DNA of 64,000 bases, taken from assembly GCF_004114935.1 (NCBI RefSeq), contig NZ_CP022221.1:6469001-6533000 (forward strand), given 5' to 3'. Source of the stretch: Bradyrhizobium zhanjiangense. Lineage in GTDB: Bacteria > Pseudomonadota > Alphaproteobacteria > Rhizobiales > Xanthobacteraceae. Position 1 is the first letter of the stretch, and every line of letters starts with the position of its first letter. The notes below the pieces were generated by a model. The model was not told where the DNA came from. It was given only the letters and a program-made list of their open reading frames with translations, and did not search any database. Both the position numbers and the translations under genes were made by a program. Shown one piece after another: positions 24,916 through 36,148 of this stretch.

Positions 24916-26289
24916 ATGACCTCCCAGCCCAACAAGACCACGGTCGCCGCGATCTCGATCTTCGCCAGCGGCGGCATGGCGGCGGCCAAGTTCGTGGTCG
25001 GGATCGCGATCGGCTCGCTGGCGCTAATCTCCGAAGCCCTGCATTCCTCGATCGACCTGGTCGCGACCATCATCACCTGGGCGGTGGTGCGGGTGTCCGA
25101 CAAGCCGGCGGACGAGGAGCACCATTATGGCCATGGCAAGCTGGAGAGCATCTCGGCGCTCGGCGTTACCGCCCTGCTCTACGTGCTCGCCGGCGGCATC
25201 CTGGTCGAGGCCTATAGCCGGCTGCGTGAGGGAACCCCGCCGCCGACCATTTCGGCCGTGCCCTTCGTCGTGCTGGTGATCGACATCGCCGTCAATCTCT
25301 GGCGCGCCCGCGCGCTGCACCGCGCTGCGCAGGAGACCAGGAGCCAGGCGCTGGCCGCTGACGCGCTGCATTTCGCCTCCGACGTCATGGGCTCGTCCGC
25401 CGTGATCGTGGGGCTGGTTCTCGCCGGGCTCGGCTTCTGGTGGGGCGACGCGGCCGCCGCCGCCGCCGTCGCCGTGCTGATCGCGGCTCTCGGCCTGCGC
25501 ATGGCGGGCTCGACCGTGCAGACGCTGGTCGACCGCGCGCCCGAGGGCGCCCAGGAGAAGGCCACGGCCGCGATCCGCAGCGTGCCCGGCGTGATCGATG
25601 TCGAGCGGCTGCGCCTGCGCATGGTCGGGGCGACCATGTTCATCGACACCATCGCAAAGGTGCCGCGGACCTATCCGATCGACCGCGTCGAGGACATCAA
25701 GCACAACGCGCAGGCCGCCGTCACAAGAGCGTTCGGCGACGCCGACCTCACCTTCACCGCCGTCCCCGTCGCACGCAACAACGAGACCGTGCGCGACCGT
25801 ATCATGGTGATCGCGCGCAATTCCGGCCTCGCCGTCCACCACGTCACGGTGCACGACCTCGGCACCAAGCTGATCGTCGGCATCGACCTCGAGGTCGACG
25901 GCGAGATGCAGCTCGAGGCCGCCCATGAGGTCGCCAACACGCTGGAACGCAACATCCAGGAAGAATTCGGCGAGGACGTCGAGGTCGACGTCCATATCGA
26001 GCCGCTGGAACCGGAGTTGCCGTTCGGCGTCGACGCCCCGCCGGAACGGGTGCAGACAATTGCCGCCGCGCTGGCCGAGTTTGCCGGCGAGGGCGAGATC
26101 CACGACATCCACAATGTGCGCGTCCGCAACACCGACGCCGGCGAGATCGTCAACTTCCACTGCCGCGCCGCGCCATCGATGAGCGTGATCAGGGTGCACG
26201 AGCATGTCGACGCGATCGAGCGCGCATTGCGGCGCGCGTTCCCGAGCGTGAAGCGCGTCATCAGCCACGCCGAGCCGCCGCGTGCGTGA
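24916..26289 (+). CDS. Cation diffusion facilitator (CDF) metal exporter
   Basis: The 457-residue protein is a CDF transporter with six membrane helices in the first 200 residues. The intramembrane metal site is formed by HSSID (residues 37-41) and ALHFASD in helix 5; HHYGHGKLES is the conserved loop after helix 2. The cytoplasmic C-terminal part is unusually long (about 250 residues against about 90). It begins with the usual dimerisation domain (VPGVIDVERLRLRMVG) and continues with a second region containing VHHVTVHDLGTKLIVGIDLEVDG, VDVHIEPLEPE and a third similar block ending PSVKRVISHAEPP. Tandem duplicates of the dimerisation domain are likely. The metal (Zn, Fe, Mn or Co) cannot be read from sequence alone. 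Confidence 0.9.
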   Translation: MTSQPNKTTVAAISIFASGGMAAAKFVVGIAIGSLALISEALHSSIDLVATIITWAVVRVSDKPADEEHHYGHGKLESISALGVTALLYVLAGGILVEAYSRLREGTPPPTISAVPFVVLVIDIAVNLWRARALHRAAQETRSQALAADALHFASDVMGSSAVIVGLVLAGLGFWWGDAAAAAAVAVLIAALGLRMAGSTVQTLVDRAPEGAQEKATAAIRSVPGVIDVERLRLRMVGATMFIDTIAKVPRTYPIDRVEDIKHNAQAAVTRAFGDADLTFTAVPVARNNETVRDRIMVIARNSGLAVHHVTVHDLGTKLIVGIDLEVDGEMQLEAAHEVANTLERNIQEEFGEDVEVDVHIEPLEPELPFGVDAPPERVQTIAAALAEFAGEGEIHDIHNVRVRNTDAGEIVNFHCRAAPSMSVIRVHEHVDAIERALRRAFPSVKRVISHAEPPRA

Positions 26290-26393
26290 CTTAGTGCGCG
26301 AGGAGTCACACGTTCTCGTTTCGGACTCGTTGCGCACGTCCATTTACGGACACGCAGTGTGCAAACTGCGCGTTGGATAAGAATAATTTCGCG

Positions 26394-26409
26394 TTAACGA
26401 TTCGTTGAC
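26394..26409. promoter_or_regulatory. CtrA-like binding site before the PAS histidine kinase
   Basis: TTAAC-GATTCG-TTGAC has the spacing of the alphaproteobacterial CtrA box (TTAA-N7-TTAA) with one mismatch. It lies about 105 bases before the kinase start, in the only gap on this side. Confidence 0.5.
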
Positions 26410-26512
26410 TCTCGACAGCCCGCGAAAACTGGATTCAAATCGGTGTGATTCGAAAGCGACGTGGGGCTGCTTTCGAGCCTAGTTGCAAGCAGGTTTTCAG
26501 GGGGCCGAAGGC

Positions 26513-28840
<2,328 letters not shown>

Positions 28841-28893
28841 AGCTTCATGTAGATCCGGCTGGCTTTAGGTTGAATCGATTGCCGCGGCTCGTT

Positions 28894-29030
28894 CACCTCT
28901 CCCGCTTGCGGGAGAGGTCGGCGCAAAGCGCCGGGTGAGGGCTGTCTCCTCTAGGGGATTGTCCCATTGCGGAAACACCCTCTCCCCAACCCTCTCCCGC
29001 AAGCGGGAGAGGGAGTGCACCTCCGTTGTG
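28894..29030. repeat. Repeat with CTCTCCCGCTTGCGGGAGAG hairpins
   Basis: Two hairpin units, CCTCTCCCGCTTGCGGGAGA and CTCTCCCGCAAGCGGGAGAG, flank a less conserved core with GCCGGGTGAGGGCTGTC. The same units form the interior of the MITE-like elements at 5909-6172 and 8587-8785, but the 17-bp terminal repeat is absent here. Confidence 0.75.
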
Positions 29031-29064
29031 GCAATCAAACGTGATCTCATTGCGCTCGAGATAT

Positions 29065-29958
29065 CTACAATTGCAGCGTCGGCGCGACCTCGCGCGCGAC
29101 ATTGACCAGTGCCGCGATCAGCGGCGTCATCGGATCGCGCTGCGGGATCACCATGCCGATGCTGTAATTGACGTCGGGATCGACGATCGGGATCGAGCGC
29201 ACCGTGTCGGACAGGCCGAGCGTCTCGGCGAGCTTGGCCGGCATCACGCTCGCCCAGCGTCCCGTCTTGACGTGCGTGAACAGCACCAGCAGCGAGTTCG
29301 AGGTCAGCGTCGGCGTCGCCTCGGCACCGACCGAGCGCAGCGCGCGGTCGATGATGCGGCGGTTCTGCATGTCGGGCGTGAGCAGGCACAGCGGCACCTG
29401 CCCGACCTCGGTCCAAGTCACCGTCTCGCGGTCACCGAACATCGCATCGGGCGCGGTGAGGAGGCGATAGCTCTCGTTGTAGAGCGGGATGGTGCGCACC
29501 TTGCCGATCGGCTCGTTCTCGATATAGGTCAGCCCCGCATCGACCTCGAGATTTTCAAGCAGTCCCAGCACCTCGGATGACGTGGTGGACTGGATGCGGA
29601 AGCGCACCTCGGGATGCTTGGCGCGGAACGGCGTCGTCAGCGCGGCGACCATGCCGAGCACGGTCGGGATAGCCGCGATGCGGATCTCGCCGGAGAGCTG
29701 ATGTTTCAGCCCATTGATCTCGTCGCGCATGGCGCGGGCATCGCCCACGATCCGCCGCGCCCAGTCCAGCGCCCGCTCGCCTTCCGGCGTAAAGCCCTGG
29801 AAGCGCGACCCGCGCTGGACCAGCATCACGCCGAGGATCTCCTCGAGCTGCTTGAGCCCGGTCGACATCGTCGGTTGCGTCACGCCGCAGACCTCCGCCG
29901 CGCGTCCGAAATGCCGCTCCTTCGCCAGCGCCAGCAATAGTTCAAGCTTGTCGATCAA
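29065..29958 (-). CDS. LysR family regulator of the formate dehydrogenase operon
   Basis: The 297-residue LysR-type regulator has the N-terminal winged helix (LLLALAKERHFGRAAEVCGVTQPTMSTGLKQLEE, of which AEVCGVTQPTMSTGLKQLE is the recognition part) and a periplasmic-binding-protein-like effector domain from about residue 92. It is transcribed away from fdsG across a 224-bp gap, the standard arrangement of a LysR gene and its target. In other bacteria a LysR protein (FdsR) controls fds operons and senses formate. The effector here is inferred to be formate. Confidence 0.88.
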   Translation of the reverse strand: MIDKLELLLALAKERHFGRAAEVCGVTQPTMSTGLKQLEEILGVMLVQRGSRFQGFTPEGERALDWARRIVGDARAMRDEINGLKHQLSGEIRIAAIPTVLGMVAALTTPFRAKHPEVRFRIQSTTSSEVLGLLENLEVDAGLTYIENEPIGKVRTIPLYNESYRLLTAPDAMFGDRETVTWTEVGQVPLCLLTPDMQNRRIIDRALRSVGAEATPTLTSNSLLVLFTHVKTGRWASVMPAKLAETLGLSDTVRSIPIVDPDVNYSIGMVIPQRDPMTPLIAALVNVAREVAPTLQL

Positions 29959-30182
29959 CCGGTCGTCCCCTCGAGTTCTGTCGTGGCATGCAAGCTAGCA
30001 CGCTCGCCCCCCTCCCAACACGCAAAAACACCGGGCAGAACACCCATAATTGCATTTTCAGATCGACCGATCGTCCTTGCCAATCGATCGGAGTTCGCAA
30101 TCGCAGCACGGGACAGCTTTATTGATCTTCGAATGATTCCAAATAGTTTGGGCGGAAGAAACGCTCAGGTTGAGAACGAAGA
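29959..30182. promoter_or_regulatory. Divergent promoter region of the LysR gene and fds operon
   Basis: The 224-bp gap is markedly AT-richer than its flanks. It contains several T-N11-A type palindromes such as CGATCG pairs around 30062-30092 (GATCGACCGATCG, CAATCGATCGG), candidates for the LysR site. No clear -35/-10 pair can be assigned by eye. TGGCAT at 29984 has no matching right half-site, so this promoter is not part of the GntR regulon. Confidence 0.5.
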
Positions 30183-30656
30183 ATGACAGCGGTTTATGAT
30201 TGGGACGAGACGCGCGGCGCCGAGATCATCGCCGAACATGCTCAGCAGGAAGGCGCGACGCTCGTCATCCTGCATGCTCTTCAAGAGGCGTTCGGCTACG
30301 TGCCGGAGGCCGCCATTCCCATGGTGGCGCAGGCGCTGAATCTGTCACGCGCCGAAGTGCACGGCGTGTTCACGTTCTACCATGATTTCCGCCACAAGCC
30401 GGCCGGTCGCCATGTGCTGAAGCTCTGCCGCGCTGAAGCCTGCCAGGCCGCCGGCGGCGATGCGCTGGCGGCGCGCGCCGAGGCGAAGCTCGGCGTGGCG
30501 CTCGGCAACACCACGGCCGACGATCGCGTCACGTTGGAGCCGATCTACTGTCTCGGCCTGTGCGCCACCGCCCCGTCCGCGATGCTCGATGGCCGCCTCA
30601 TTGGCCGGCTCGATCAGAAGCGCCTCGATGCGCTGGTTGCGGAGGCGCAGCGATGA
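30183..30656 (+). CDS. fdsG: NAD-dependent formate dehydrogenase gamma subunit
   Basis: The 157-residue protein is homologous to NuoE and carries the thioredoxin-like fold with one [2Fe-2S] cluster. The four ligands are the Cys pair in KLCRAEACQAAGG and the pair in YCLGLCATAPSAM. It passes electrons between the molybdenum subunit and FdsB. It is the first gene of the operon, and its stop overlaps the start of fdsB in ATGA. The ATG at 30183 follows AACGAAGA. Confidence 0.94.
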   Translation: MTAVYDWDETRGAEIIAEHAQQEGATLVILHALQEAFGYVPEAAIPMVAQALNLSRAEVHGVFTFYHDFRHKPAGRHVLKLCRAEACQAAGGDALAARAEAKLGVALGNTTADDRVTLEPIYCLGLCATAPSAMLDGRLIGRLDQKRLDALVAEAQR

Positions 30657-32209
30657 GCATGCGTCTCTACGTCTCACGTGATGCCGGTGCGGTAGCCGTC
30701 GGCGCTGACGAAGTCGCGCTGGCGCTGGAGCAGGCTGCGGCCAAGCGCGGCATTGCGATCGAGATTATCAGGACCGGCTCGCGCGGCCTGTACTGGCTGG
30801 AGCCGCTGGTCGAGGTCGCGACGTCACAGGGCCGCATCGCCTTCGGCCCGGTCAGCGAGACCGATGTGTCCTCCCTGCTCGATGCGCTCGCCAGCAACAC
30901 GCCGCATCTGCTGCGACTGGGGGCCACTGACGAGATCCCCTGGCTGAAGCGCCAGACCCGCCTCACCTTCGCCCGCTGCGGCGTGATCGATCCGCGCTCG
31001 CTCGACGACTACCGCGCCCATGGCGGCTACAAGGGCCTGGAGCACGCCCTGTCGCTCGGCACGGATGCGATCCTCAACGAGGTCACCGCGTCCGGCCTCC
31101 GCGGTCGCGGCGGCGCCGGCTTTCCGACCGGCATCAAATGGAAGACGGTCGCGCAGGCCAAGGCCGATCGCAAATTCATCGTCTGCAACGCCGACGAAGG
31201 CGACAGCGGCACCTTCGCCGACCGCATGATCATGGAAGGCGATCCGTTCCTCGTGATCGAGGGCATGACGATCGCCGGCATCACCGTCGGCGCGACCAAG
31301 GGCTATATCTACATCCGCAGCGAATATCCGCACGCGGTCGAGGCGATGAATGCCGCCATCGCAGCGGCGAAGCGTGGCGGCTATCTCGGCGCGAACATCG
31401 GCGGCTCGAAGCAAGCCTTCGATCTCGAGGTGCGCGTCGGCGCCGGCGCCTATGTCTGCGGCGAGGAGACCTCGCTGCTGGAAAGCCTCGAAGGCCGCCG
31501 CGGCATCGTGCGCGCCAAGCCGCCGCTGCCGGCGCACCACGGCCTGTTCGGCAAGCCGACGGTTATCAACAACGTGCTGTCGTTCGCCGCCATCCCCTTC
31601 ATCCTCGCCGAGGGCGCCAAGGCCTATGCGGATTTCGGCATGGGCCGCTCCCGCGGCACGATGCCGATCCAGCTCGCCGGCAACATCCGCCATGGCGGAC
31701 TGTTCGAGACCGCGTTCGGCGTGACGCTCGGCGAGCTCGTCGACGACATCGGCGGCGGCACGTTCACGGGCCGTCCGGTCCGTGCCGTGCAGGTCGGCGG
31801 CCCGCTCGGCGCGTATTTTCCCCGCGCGCTGTTCGACACGCCGTTCGACTACGAGGCCTTCGCCGCGCGCGACGGCCTGATCGGCCATGGCGGCATCGTC
31901 GTGTTCGACGACAGTGTCGACATGCGCAGGCAGGCACGCTTCGCCATGGAGTTCTGCGCCATCGAATCCTGCGGCAAGTGCACGCCCTGCCGGATCGGCT
32001 CGACCCGAGGCGTCGAGACCGTCGAGAAGATCATCAACGGCGAGCGGGTGAGCGAGAACCTCGCGCTCGTCGAAGACCTCTGCAACACCATGAAATTCGG
32101 CTCGCTCTGCGCGCTCGGCGGCTTCACGCCCTACCCCGTGCTCAGCGCATTGAAGCACTTCCGGGAGGATTTCGTCCCGGCGCCGACCACGCTTCAAGCC
32201 GCGGAATAG
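30653..32209 (+). CDS. fdsB: NAD-dependent formate dehydrogenase beta (diaphorase) subunit
   Basis: The 518-residue protein corresponds to NuoF with an N-terminal thioredoxin-like extension of about 110 residues (as in FdsB). It binds FMN and NAD: GLRGRGGAGFPTGIKW is the NADH/FMN loop, VCNADEGDSGTFADR lines the flavin site, and GAYVCGEETSLLES is conserved. The [4Fe-4S] cluster is held by ESCGKCTPCRIG and a distal Cys in LCALGG. It reduces NAD+ with electrons from formate. The start ATG at 30653 is coupled to fdsG by ATGA; an internal ATG at 30659 is possible. Confidence 0.95.
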   Translation: MSMRLYVSRDAGAVAVGADEVALALEQAAAKRGIAIEIIRTGSRGLYWLEPLVEVATSQGRIAFGPVSETDVSSLLDALASNTPHLLRLGATDEIPWLKRQTRLTFARCGVIDPRSLDDYRAHGGYKGLEHALSLGTDAILNEVTASGLRGRGGAGFPTGIKWKTVAQAKADRKFIVCNADEGDSGTFADRMIMEGDPFLVIEGMTIAGITVGATKGYIYIRSEYPHAVEAMNAAIAAAKRGGYLGANIGGSKQAFDLEVRVGAGAYVCGEETSLLESLEGRRGIVRAKPPLPAHHGLFGKPTVINNVLSFAAIPFILAEGAKAYADFGMGRSRGTMPIQLAGNIRHGGLFETAFGVTLGELVDDIGGGTFTGRPVRAVQVGGPLGAYFPRALFDTPFDYEAFAARDGLIGHGGIVVFDDSVDMRRQARFAMEFCAIESCGKCTPCRIGSTRGVETVEKIINGERVSENLALVEDLCNTMKFGSLCALGGFTPYPVLSALKHFREDFVPAPTTLQAAE

Positions 32210-32219
32210 GAGAACGACA

Positions 32220-35093
32220 ATGTCTCTGATCGAAGAAATCGACTTCGGCACGCCGCGCTCGAAATCGGAAACAATGGTGACGCTGACCATCGACGGCAAC
32301 CAGGTCACGGTGCCCGAGGGCACCTCGATCATGCGCGCGGCGATGGAAGCCGGCCACCAGATTCCCAAACTCTGCGCCACCGACATGGTCGACGCGTTCG
32401 GCTCCTGCCGTCTCTGCCTGGTCGAGATCGAGGGGCGGGCCGGCACGCCGGCCTCCTGCACCACGCCCGTGATGAACGGCCTCGTCGTGCACACCCAGAC
32501 CGAGCGGCTGAAGCAGCTGCGCAAGGGCGTGATGGAGCTCTACATCTCCGACCATCCGCTCGACTGCCTCACCTGCGGCGCCAACGGCGATTGCGAGTTG
32601 CAGGACATGGCCGGCGCCGTCGGCCTGCGCGACGTGCGCTACGGCTACGAAGGCGAGAACCACGTCTTCGCCAAGACGGATGGCTGCACCAACGACCACT
32701 GGATGCCGAAGGACGAGTCCAACCCGTACTTCACCTACGATCCCTCCAAGTGCATCGTCTGCTCGCGCTGCGTCCGCGCCTGCGAGGAGGTGCAAGGCAC
32801 CTTCGCGCTGACGATCTCGGGTCGCGGCTTCGACAGCCGCGTTTCGCCGGGCATGAGCGAGAGCTTCCTCGGTTCCGAATGCGTCTCCTGCGGCGCCTGC
32901 GTGCAAGCCTGCCCGACCGCGACGCTGACCGAGAAGTCGGTGATCGAGATCGGCCAGCCCGAGCACTCCGTCGTCACCACCTGCGCCTATTGCGGTGTCG
33001 GCTGCGCCTTCAAGGCCGAGATGCGCGGCGAGGAAGTCGTACGCATGGTGCCGTACAAGGACGGCAAGGCCAATCGCGGCCATTCCTGCGTCAAGGGCCG
33101 CTTCGCCTGGGGCTACACCAACCACAAGGAGCGCATTCTCAAGCCCATGATCCGCGAGCGGATCGAGGATCCCTGGCGCGAAGTGTCGTGGGACGAGGCA
33201 TTCTCGTTCGCCGCCGCGAAGATGCGCGGCATCCAGAAGAAGTACGGCCGCGACGCTATCGGCGGCATTACTTCTTCGCGCTGCACCAACGAGGAAACCT
33301 ATCTGGTGCAGAAGCTGATCCGCGCCGGCTTCGGCAACAACAATGTCGATACCTGCGCCCGCGTCTGTCACTCCCCGACCGGCTACGGCCTCGCCACCAC
33401 CTTCGGCACCTCCGCCGGCACGCAAGACTTCGACTCCGTGGAAGACACCGATGTCGTGCTCATCATCGGCGCCAACCCCGCCTCGGCGCACCCGGTGTTC
33501 GCCTCGCGGCTGAAGAAGCGGCTGCGCCAGGGCGCCAAGCTGATCGTGATCGATCCGCGCCGCACCGAGATGGTGGAATCGCCGCATGTGAAGGCGCTGC
33601 ACCTGTCCTTGATGCCAGGCACCAACGTCGCCGTCATGACCGCGCTGGCGCATGTCATCGTCAGCGAAGGCCTCGTCAATGAAGCCTTCGTGCGCGAGCG
33701 CTGCGACTGGAGCGAGTTCGAGGAATGGGCCGCCTTCGTCGCGCAGCCCAAGAACAGCCCGGAGGCGACCGCGATCCTCACCGGTGTCGATCCCAAGGCG
33801 CTGCGCGAGGCTGCCCGCATCTACGCCACCGGCGGCAACGGCGCGATCTATTACGGGCTCGGGGTCACCGAGCACAGCCAGGGCTCGACCACCGTGATCG
33901 CGATCGCCAACCTCGCGATGGCGACAGGCAATATTGGCCGTCCCGGCGTCGGCGTGAACCCGCTGCGCGGCCAGAACAACGTGCAAGGCTCCTGCGACAT
34001 GGGCTCGTTCCCGCACGAGCTGCCCGGTTACCGCCACATCTCCGGCGATGCCGTGCGCGACCAGTTCGAGGCGCTGTGGAACGTCAAGCTCAACCCGGAG
34101 CCGGGCCTGCGCATCCCCAACATGTTCGATGCCGCAGTCGAAGGCACGTTCATGGGGATCTACGTGCAGGGCGAGGACATCCTCCAATCCGATCCCAACA
34201 CCTCGCACGTGGTGGCGGCACTGTCAGCGATGGAATGCGTCATCGTCCATGATCTCTTCCTGAATGAGACCGCGAACTACGCGCACGTCTTCCTGCCCGG
34301 CTCGAGCTTCCTGGAGAAGGACGGCACCTTCACCAACGCCGAGCGCCGCATCCAGCGCGTGCGCAAGGTGATGACCCCGAAGAACGGCATGGCCGATTGG
34401 GAGGTCACCATCGGCCTTGCCAGGGCGATGGGTTTCGAGATGAGCTACAGCCATCCCTCCGAGATCATGGACGAGATCGCGGCGCTGACCCCGACCTTCG
34501 CCGGTGTCTCCTACGCCAAGCTCGACGAGCTCGGTTCGGTGCAGTGGCCCTGCAACGAGAAGGCGCCGGAGGGCACGCCGGTGATGCATATCGACGGCTT
34601 CGTCCGCGGCAAGGGCAAGTTCGTCGTCACCGAATATGTCGCGACCGACGAGCGCACCGGCCCGCGCTATCCGCTGCTGCTCACCACGGGCCGCATCCTC
34701 AGCCAGTACAATGTCGGCGCGCAGACCCGGCGCACCGACAACGTGGTCTGGCATGCCGAGGATCGCCTCGAGATCCATCCGCACGATGCCGAGCAGCGCG
34801 GCGTGCGCGACGGCGACTGGGTACGGCTGAAGAGCCGCGCCGGCGAGACCACGCTGCGCGCGGAGATCACCGACCGCGTCGCACCCGGCGTCGTCTACAC
34901 TACGTTCCACCACCCGGACACGCAGGCCAACGTCATCACCACCGACTATTCGGACTGGGCCACCAACTGTCCCGAATACAAGGTCACGGCGGTGCAGGTC
35001 TCGCCCTCGAACGGCCCGTCGGACTGGCAGAAAGCTTATGACGCGCAGGCGCGGCAATCCCGCCGCATCGTGCCGGCCGAGGCTGCGGAGTAG
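32220..35093 (+). CDS. fdsA: NAD-dependent formate dehydrogenase alpha (molybdenum) subunit
   Basis: The 957-residue catalytic subunit oxidises formate to CO2 at a bis-pyranopterin guanine dinucleotide molybdenum site. Domains in order: an N-terminal [2Fe-2S] ferredoxin domain (DAFGSCRLCLVEIEG), a NuoG-like Cys/His cluster region (HPLDCLTCGANGDCELQ), two [4Fe-4S] clusters (CIVCSRCVRACEE and CVSCGACVQACPTATL), a further [4Fe-4S] site (TTCAYCGVGCAF), the molybdopterin oxidoreductase domain and the dinucleotide-binding domain. The molybdenum ligand is the cysteine of CARVCHSPTGYGL, with its invariant histidine next to it. Length is normal for FdsA. GGAG lies before the ATG, ten bases after fdsB. 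Confidence 0.96.
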   Translation: MSLIEEIDFGTPRSKSETMVTLTIDGNQVTVPEGTSIMRAAMEAGHQIPKLCATDMVDAFGSCRLCLVEIEGRAGTPASCTTPVMNGLVVHTQTERLKQLRKGVMELYISDHPLDCLTCGANGDCELQDMAGAVGLRDVRYGYEGENHVFAKTDGCTNDHWMPKDESNPYFTYDPSKCIVCSRCVRACEEVQGTFALTISGRGFDSRVSPGMSESFLGSECVSCGACVQACPTATLTEKSVIEIGQPEHSVVTTCAYCGVGCAFKAEMRGEEVVRMVPYKDGKANRGHSCVKGRFAWGYTNHKERILKPMIRERIEDPWREVSWDEAFSFAAAKMRGIQKKYGRDAIGGITSSRCTNEETYLVQKLIRAGFGNNNVDTCARVCHSPTGYGLATTFGTSAGTQDFDSVEDTDVVLIIGANPASAHPVFASRLKKRLRQGAKLIVIDPRRTEMVESPHVKALHLSLMPGTNVAVMTALAHVIVSEGLVNEAFVRERCDWSEFEEWAAFVAQPKNSPEATAILTGVDPKALREAARIYATGGNGAIYYGLGVTEHSQGSTTVIAIANLAMATGNIGRPGVGVNPLRGQNNVQGSCDMGSFPHELPGYRHISGDAVRDQFEALWNVKLNPEPGLRIPNMFDAAVEGTFMGIYVQGEDILQSDPNTSHVVAALSAMECVIVHDLFLNETANYAHVFLPGSSFLEKDGTFTNAERRIQRVRKVMTPKNGMADWEVTIGLARAMGFEMSYSHPSEIMDEIAALTPTFAGVSYAKLDELGSVQWPCNEKAPEGTPVMHIDGFVRGKGKFVVTEYVATDERTGPRYPLLLTTGRILSQYNVGAQTRRTDNVVWHAEDRLEIHPHDAEQRGVRDGDWVRLKSRAGETTLRAEITDRVAPGVVYTTFHHPDTQANVITTDYSDWATNCPEYKVTAVQVSPSNGPSDWQKAYDAQARQSRRIVPAEAAE

Positions 35094-35097
35094 CGGG

Positions 35098-35925
35098 ATG
35101 CACGTGCCGGTCCAGGCCATCGACCGCAACAGCTGGCGCGACGGTGCCGCGTCCGACGGCGCGCGGCTGATCCCGGAGGAGACGCCGCTGGCGTTGACCT
35201 ACAACGGCGGCACCTACGCCGTCATGATGGGGACACCGCAGAATCTGGAAGATTTTGCGGTCGGCTTCAGCGTGAGCGAAGGCATCGTCGGATCGGTCGA
35301 CGACATTCGCTCGCTCGAAGTGGTCCGCCTCGACGACGGCATTGAGCTGCGCATGTGGCTGGCCTCGGAAGATGCTGCGCGCATCAGCGAGCGTCGGCGC
35401 CACATCGCAGGCCCGACCGGCTGCGGCATCTGCGGCATCGAGTCCATTGCCGAGGCGGTGCGGCCGGCGGCCGCGGTGCCGCAGGGACAGAGCTTCACGC
35501 CGGACGAAATCATGGCGGCGATGCAGGCCATCGCGCCGTTGCAATCGATCAATCTGCAAACCCGTGCTGTTCACGCCGCCGCGTTCTGGTCCCCTGCCGG
35601 CAACATCGTCGCGCTGCGCGAGGATGTCGGCCGCCACAACGCACTCGACAAGCTCGCCGGGGCGCTAGCGCGCAGCCGCACGGATGCGCGCGGCGGCATG
35701 GTGCTGCTGACGAGCCGCGTCTCGGTGGAGATGGTGCAGAAGACGGCCGCGATCGGCGCCCCCGTGATGGTCGCCGTGTCCGCGCCGACCGCGCTCGCGG
35801 TACGCACGGCAGAAGCCGCCGGCATCACACTGATTGCCATTGCCCGCCAGGACGGGTTCGAAGTGTTTTCGCATGGTGACCGGGTCGTCGCCCGCCATGC
35901 CACGGAGGTTGCCGATGTCGCCTGA
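35098..35925 (+). CDS. fdhD: Formate dehydrogenase accessory sulfurtransferase FdhD
   Basis: The 275-residue protein is FdhD (FdsC in the fds nomenclature), which binds the molybdenum cofactor and delivers sulfur to it before insertion in the catalytic subunit. The conserved CGIC loop lies in GPTGCGICGIES, followed by TRAVHAAAFW and REDVGRHNALDK, a family hallmark. KTAAIGAPVMVAVSAPTALAV is the C-terminal nucleotide-binding part. The ATG at 35098, five bases after the fdsA stop, is chosen over the longer frame overlapping fdsA. Its last bases overlap fdsD by 11. Confidence 0.94.
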   Translation: MHVPVQAIDRNSWRDGAASDGARLIPEETPLALTYNGGTYAVMMGTPQNLEDFAVGFSVSEGIVGSVDDIRSLEVVRLDDGIELRMWLASEDAARISERRRHIAGPTGCGICGIESIAEAVRPAAAVPQGQSFTPDEIMAAMQAIAPLQSINLQTRAVHAAAFWSPAGNIVALREDVGRHNALDKLAGALARSRTDARGGMVLLTSRVSVEMVQKTAAIGAPVMVAVSAPTALAVRTAEAAGITLIAIARQDGFEVFSHGDRVVARHATEVADVA

Positions 35926-36148
35926 CCGCTTGATCTACATGGCCAACCAGATCGGCAAGTTCTTCCAGAGCCAGGGCCATGACAAGGCCGTGCCTGGCAT
36001 TGCCGAACACATCAAGAAGTTCTGGGATCCCCGCATGAAGCGCGCGATCTTCGTCCATCTCGATGCGGGTGGAGTGGGGCTCGAGCCAAACGTGCGCGAG
36101 GCCCTCACCTCGCTGAAGCAAACTACAACCCTTCCAGCAGCGCCCTGA
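35915..36148 (+). CDS. fdsD: Formate dehydrogenase delta subunit
   Basis: The 77-residue protein is the small FdsD subunit: LIYMANQIGKFFQSQG and IKKFWDPRMKRAIFVHLD are its conserved segments. It is needed for activity of the complex, but its role is not clear. GGAGG at 35904-35908 fixes the ATG at 35915 inside the end of fdhD. Its 3' end overlaps the 3' end of the convergent glnE gene by 26 bases, so no separate terminator space exists between them. Confidence 0.93.
   Translation: MSPDRLIYMANQIGKFFQSQGHDKAVPGIAEHIKKFWDPRMKRAIFVHLDAGGVGLEPNVREALTSLKQTTTLPAAP

Noticed and set aside
29984..30000. TGGCAT-GCAAG-CTAGCA as an eighth operator before the fds operon
   Set aside because: The right half does not match ATACCA or ATGCCA, and no TTG hexamer precedes it.
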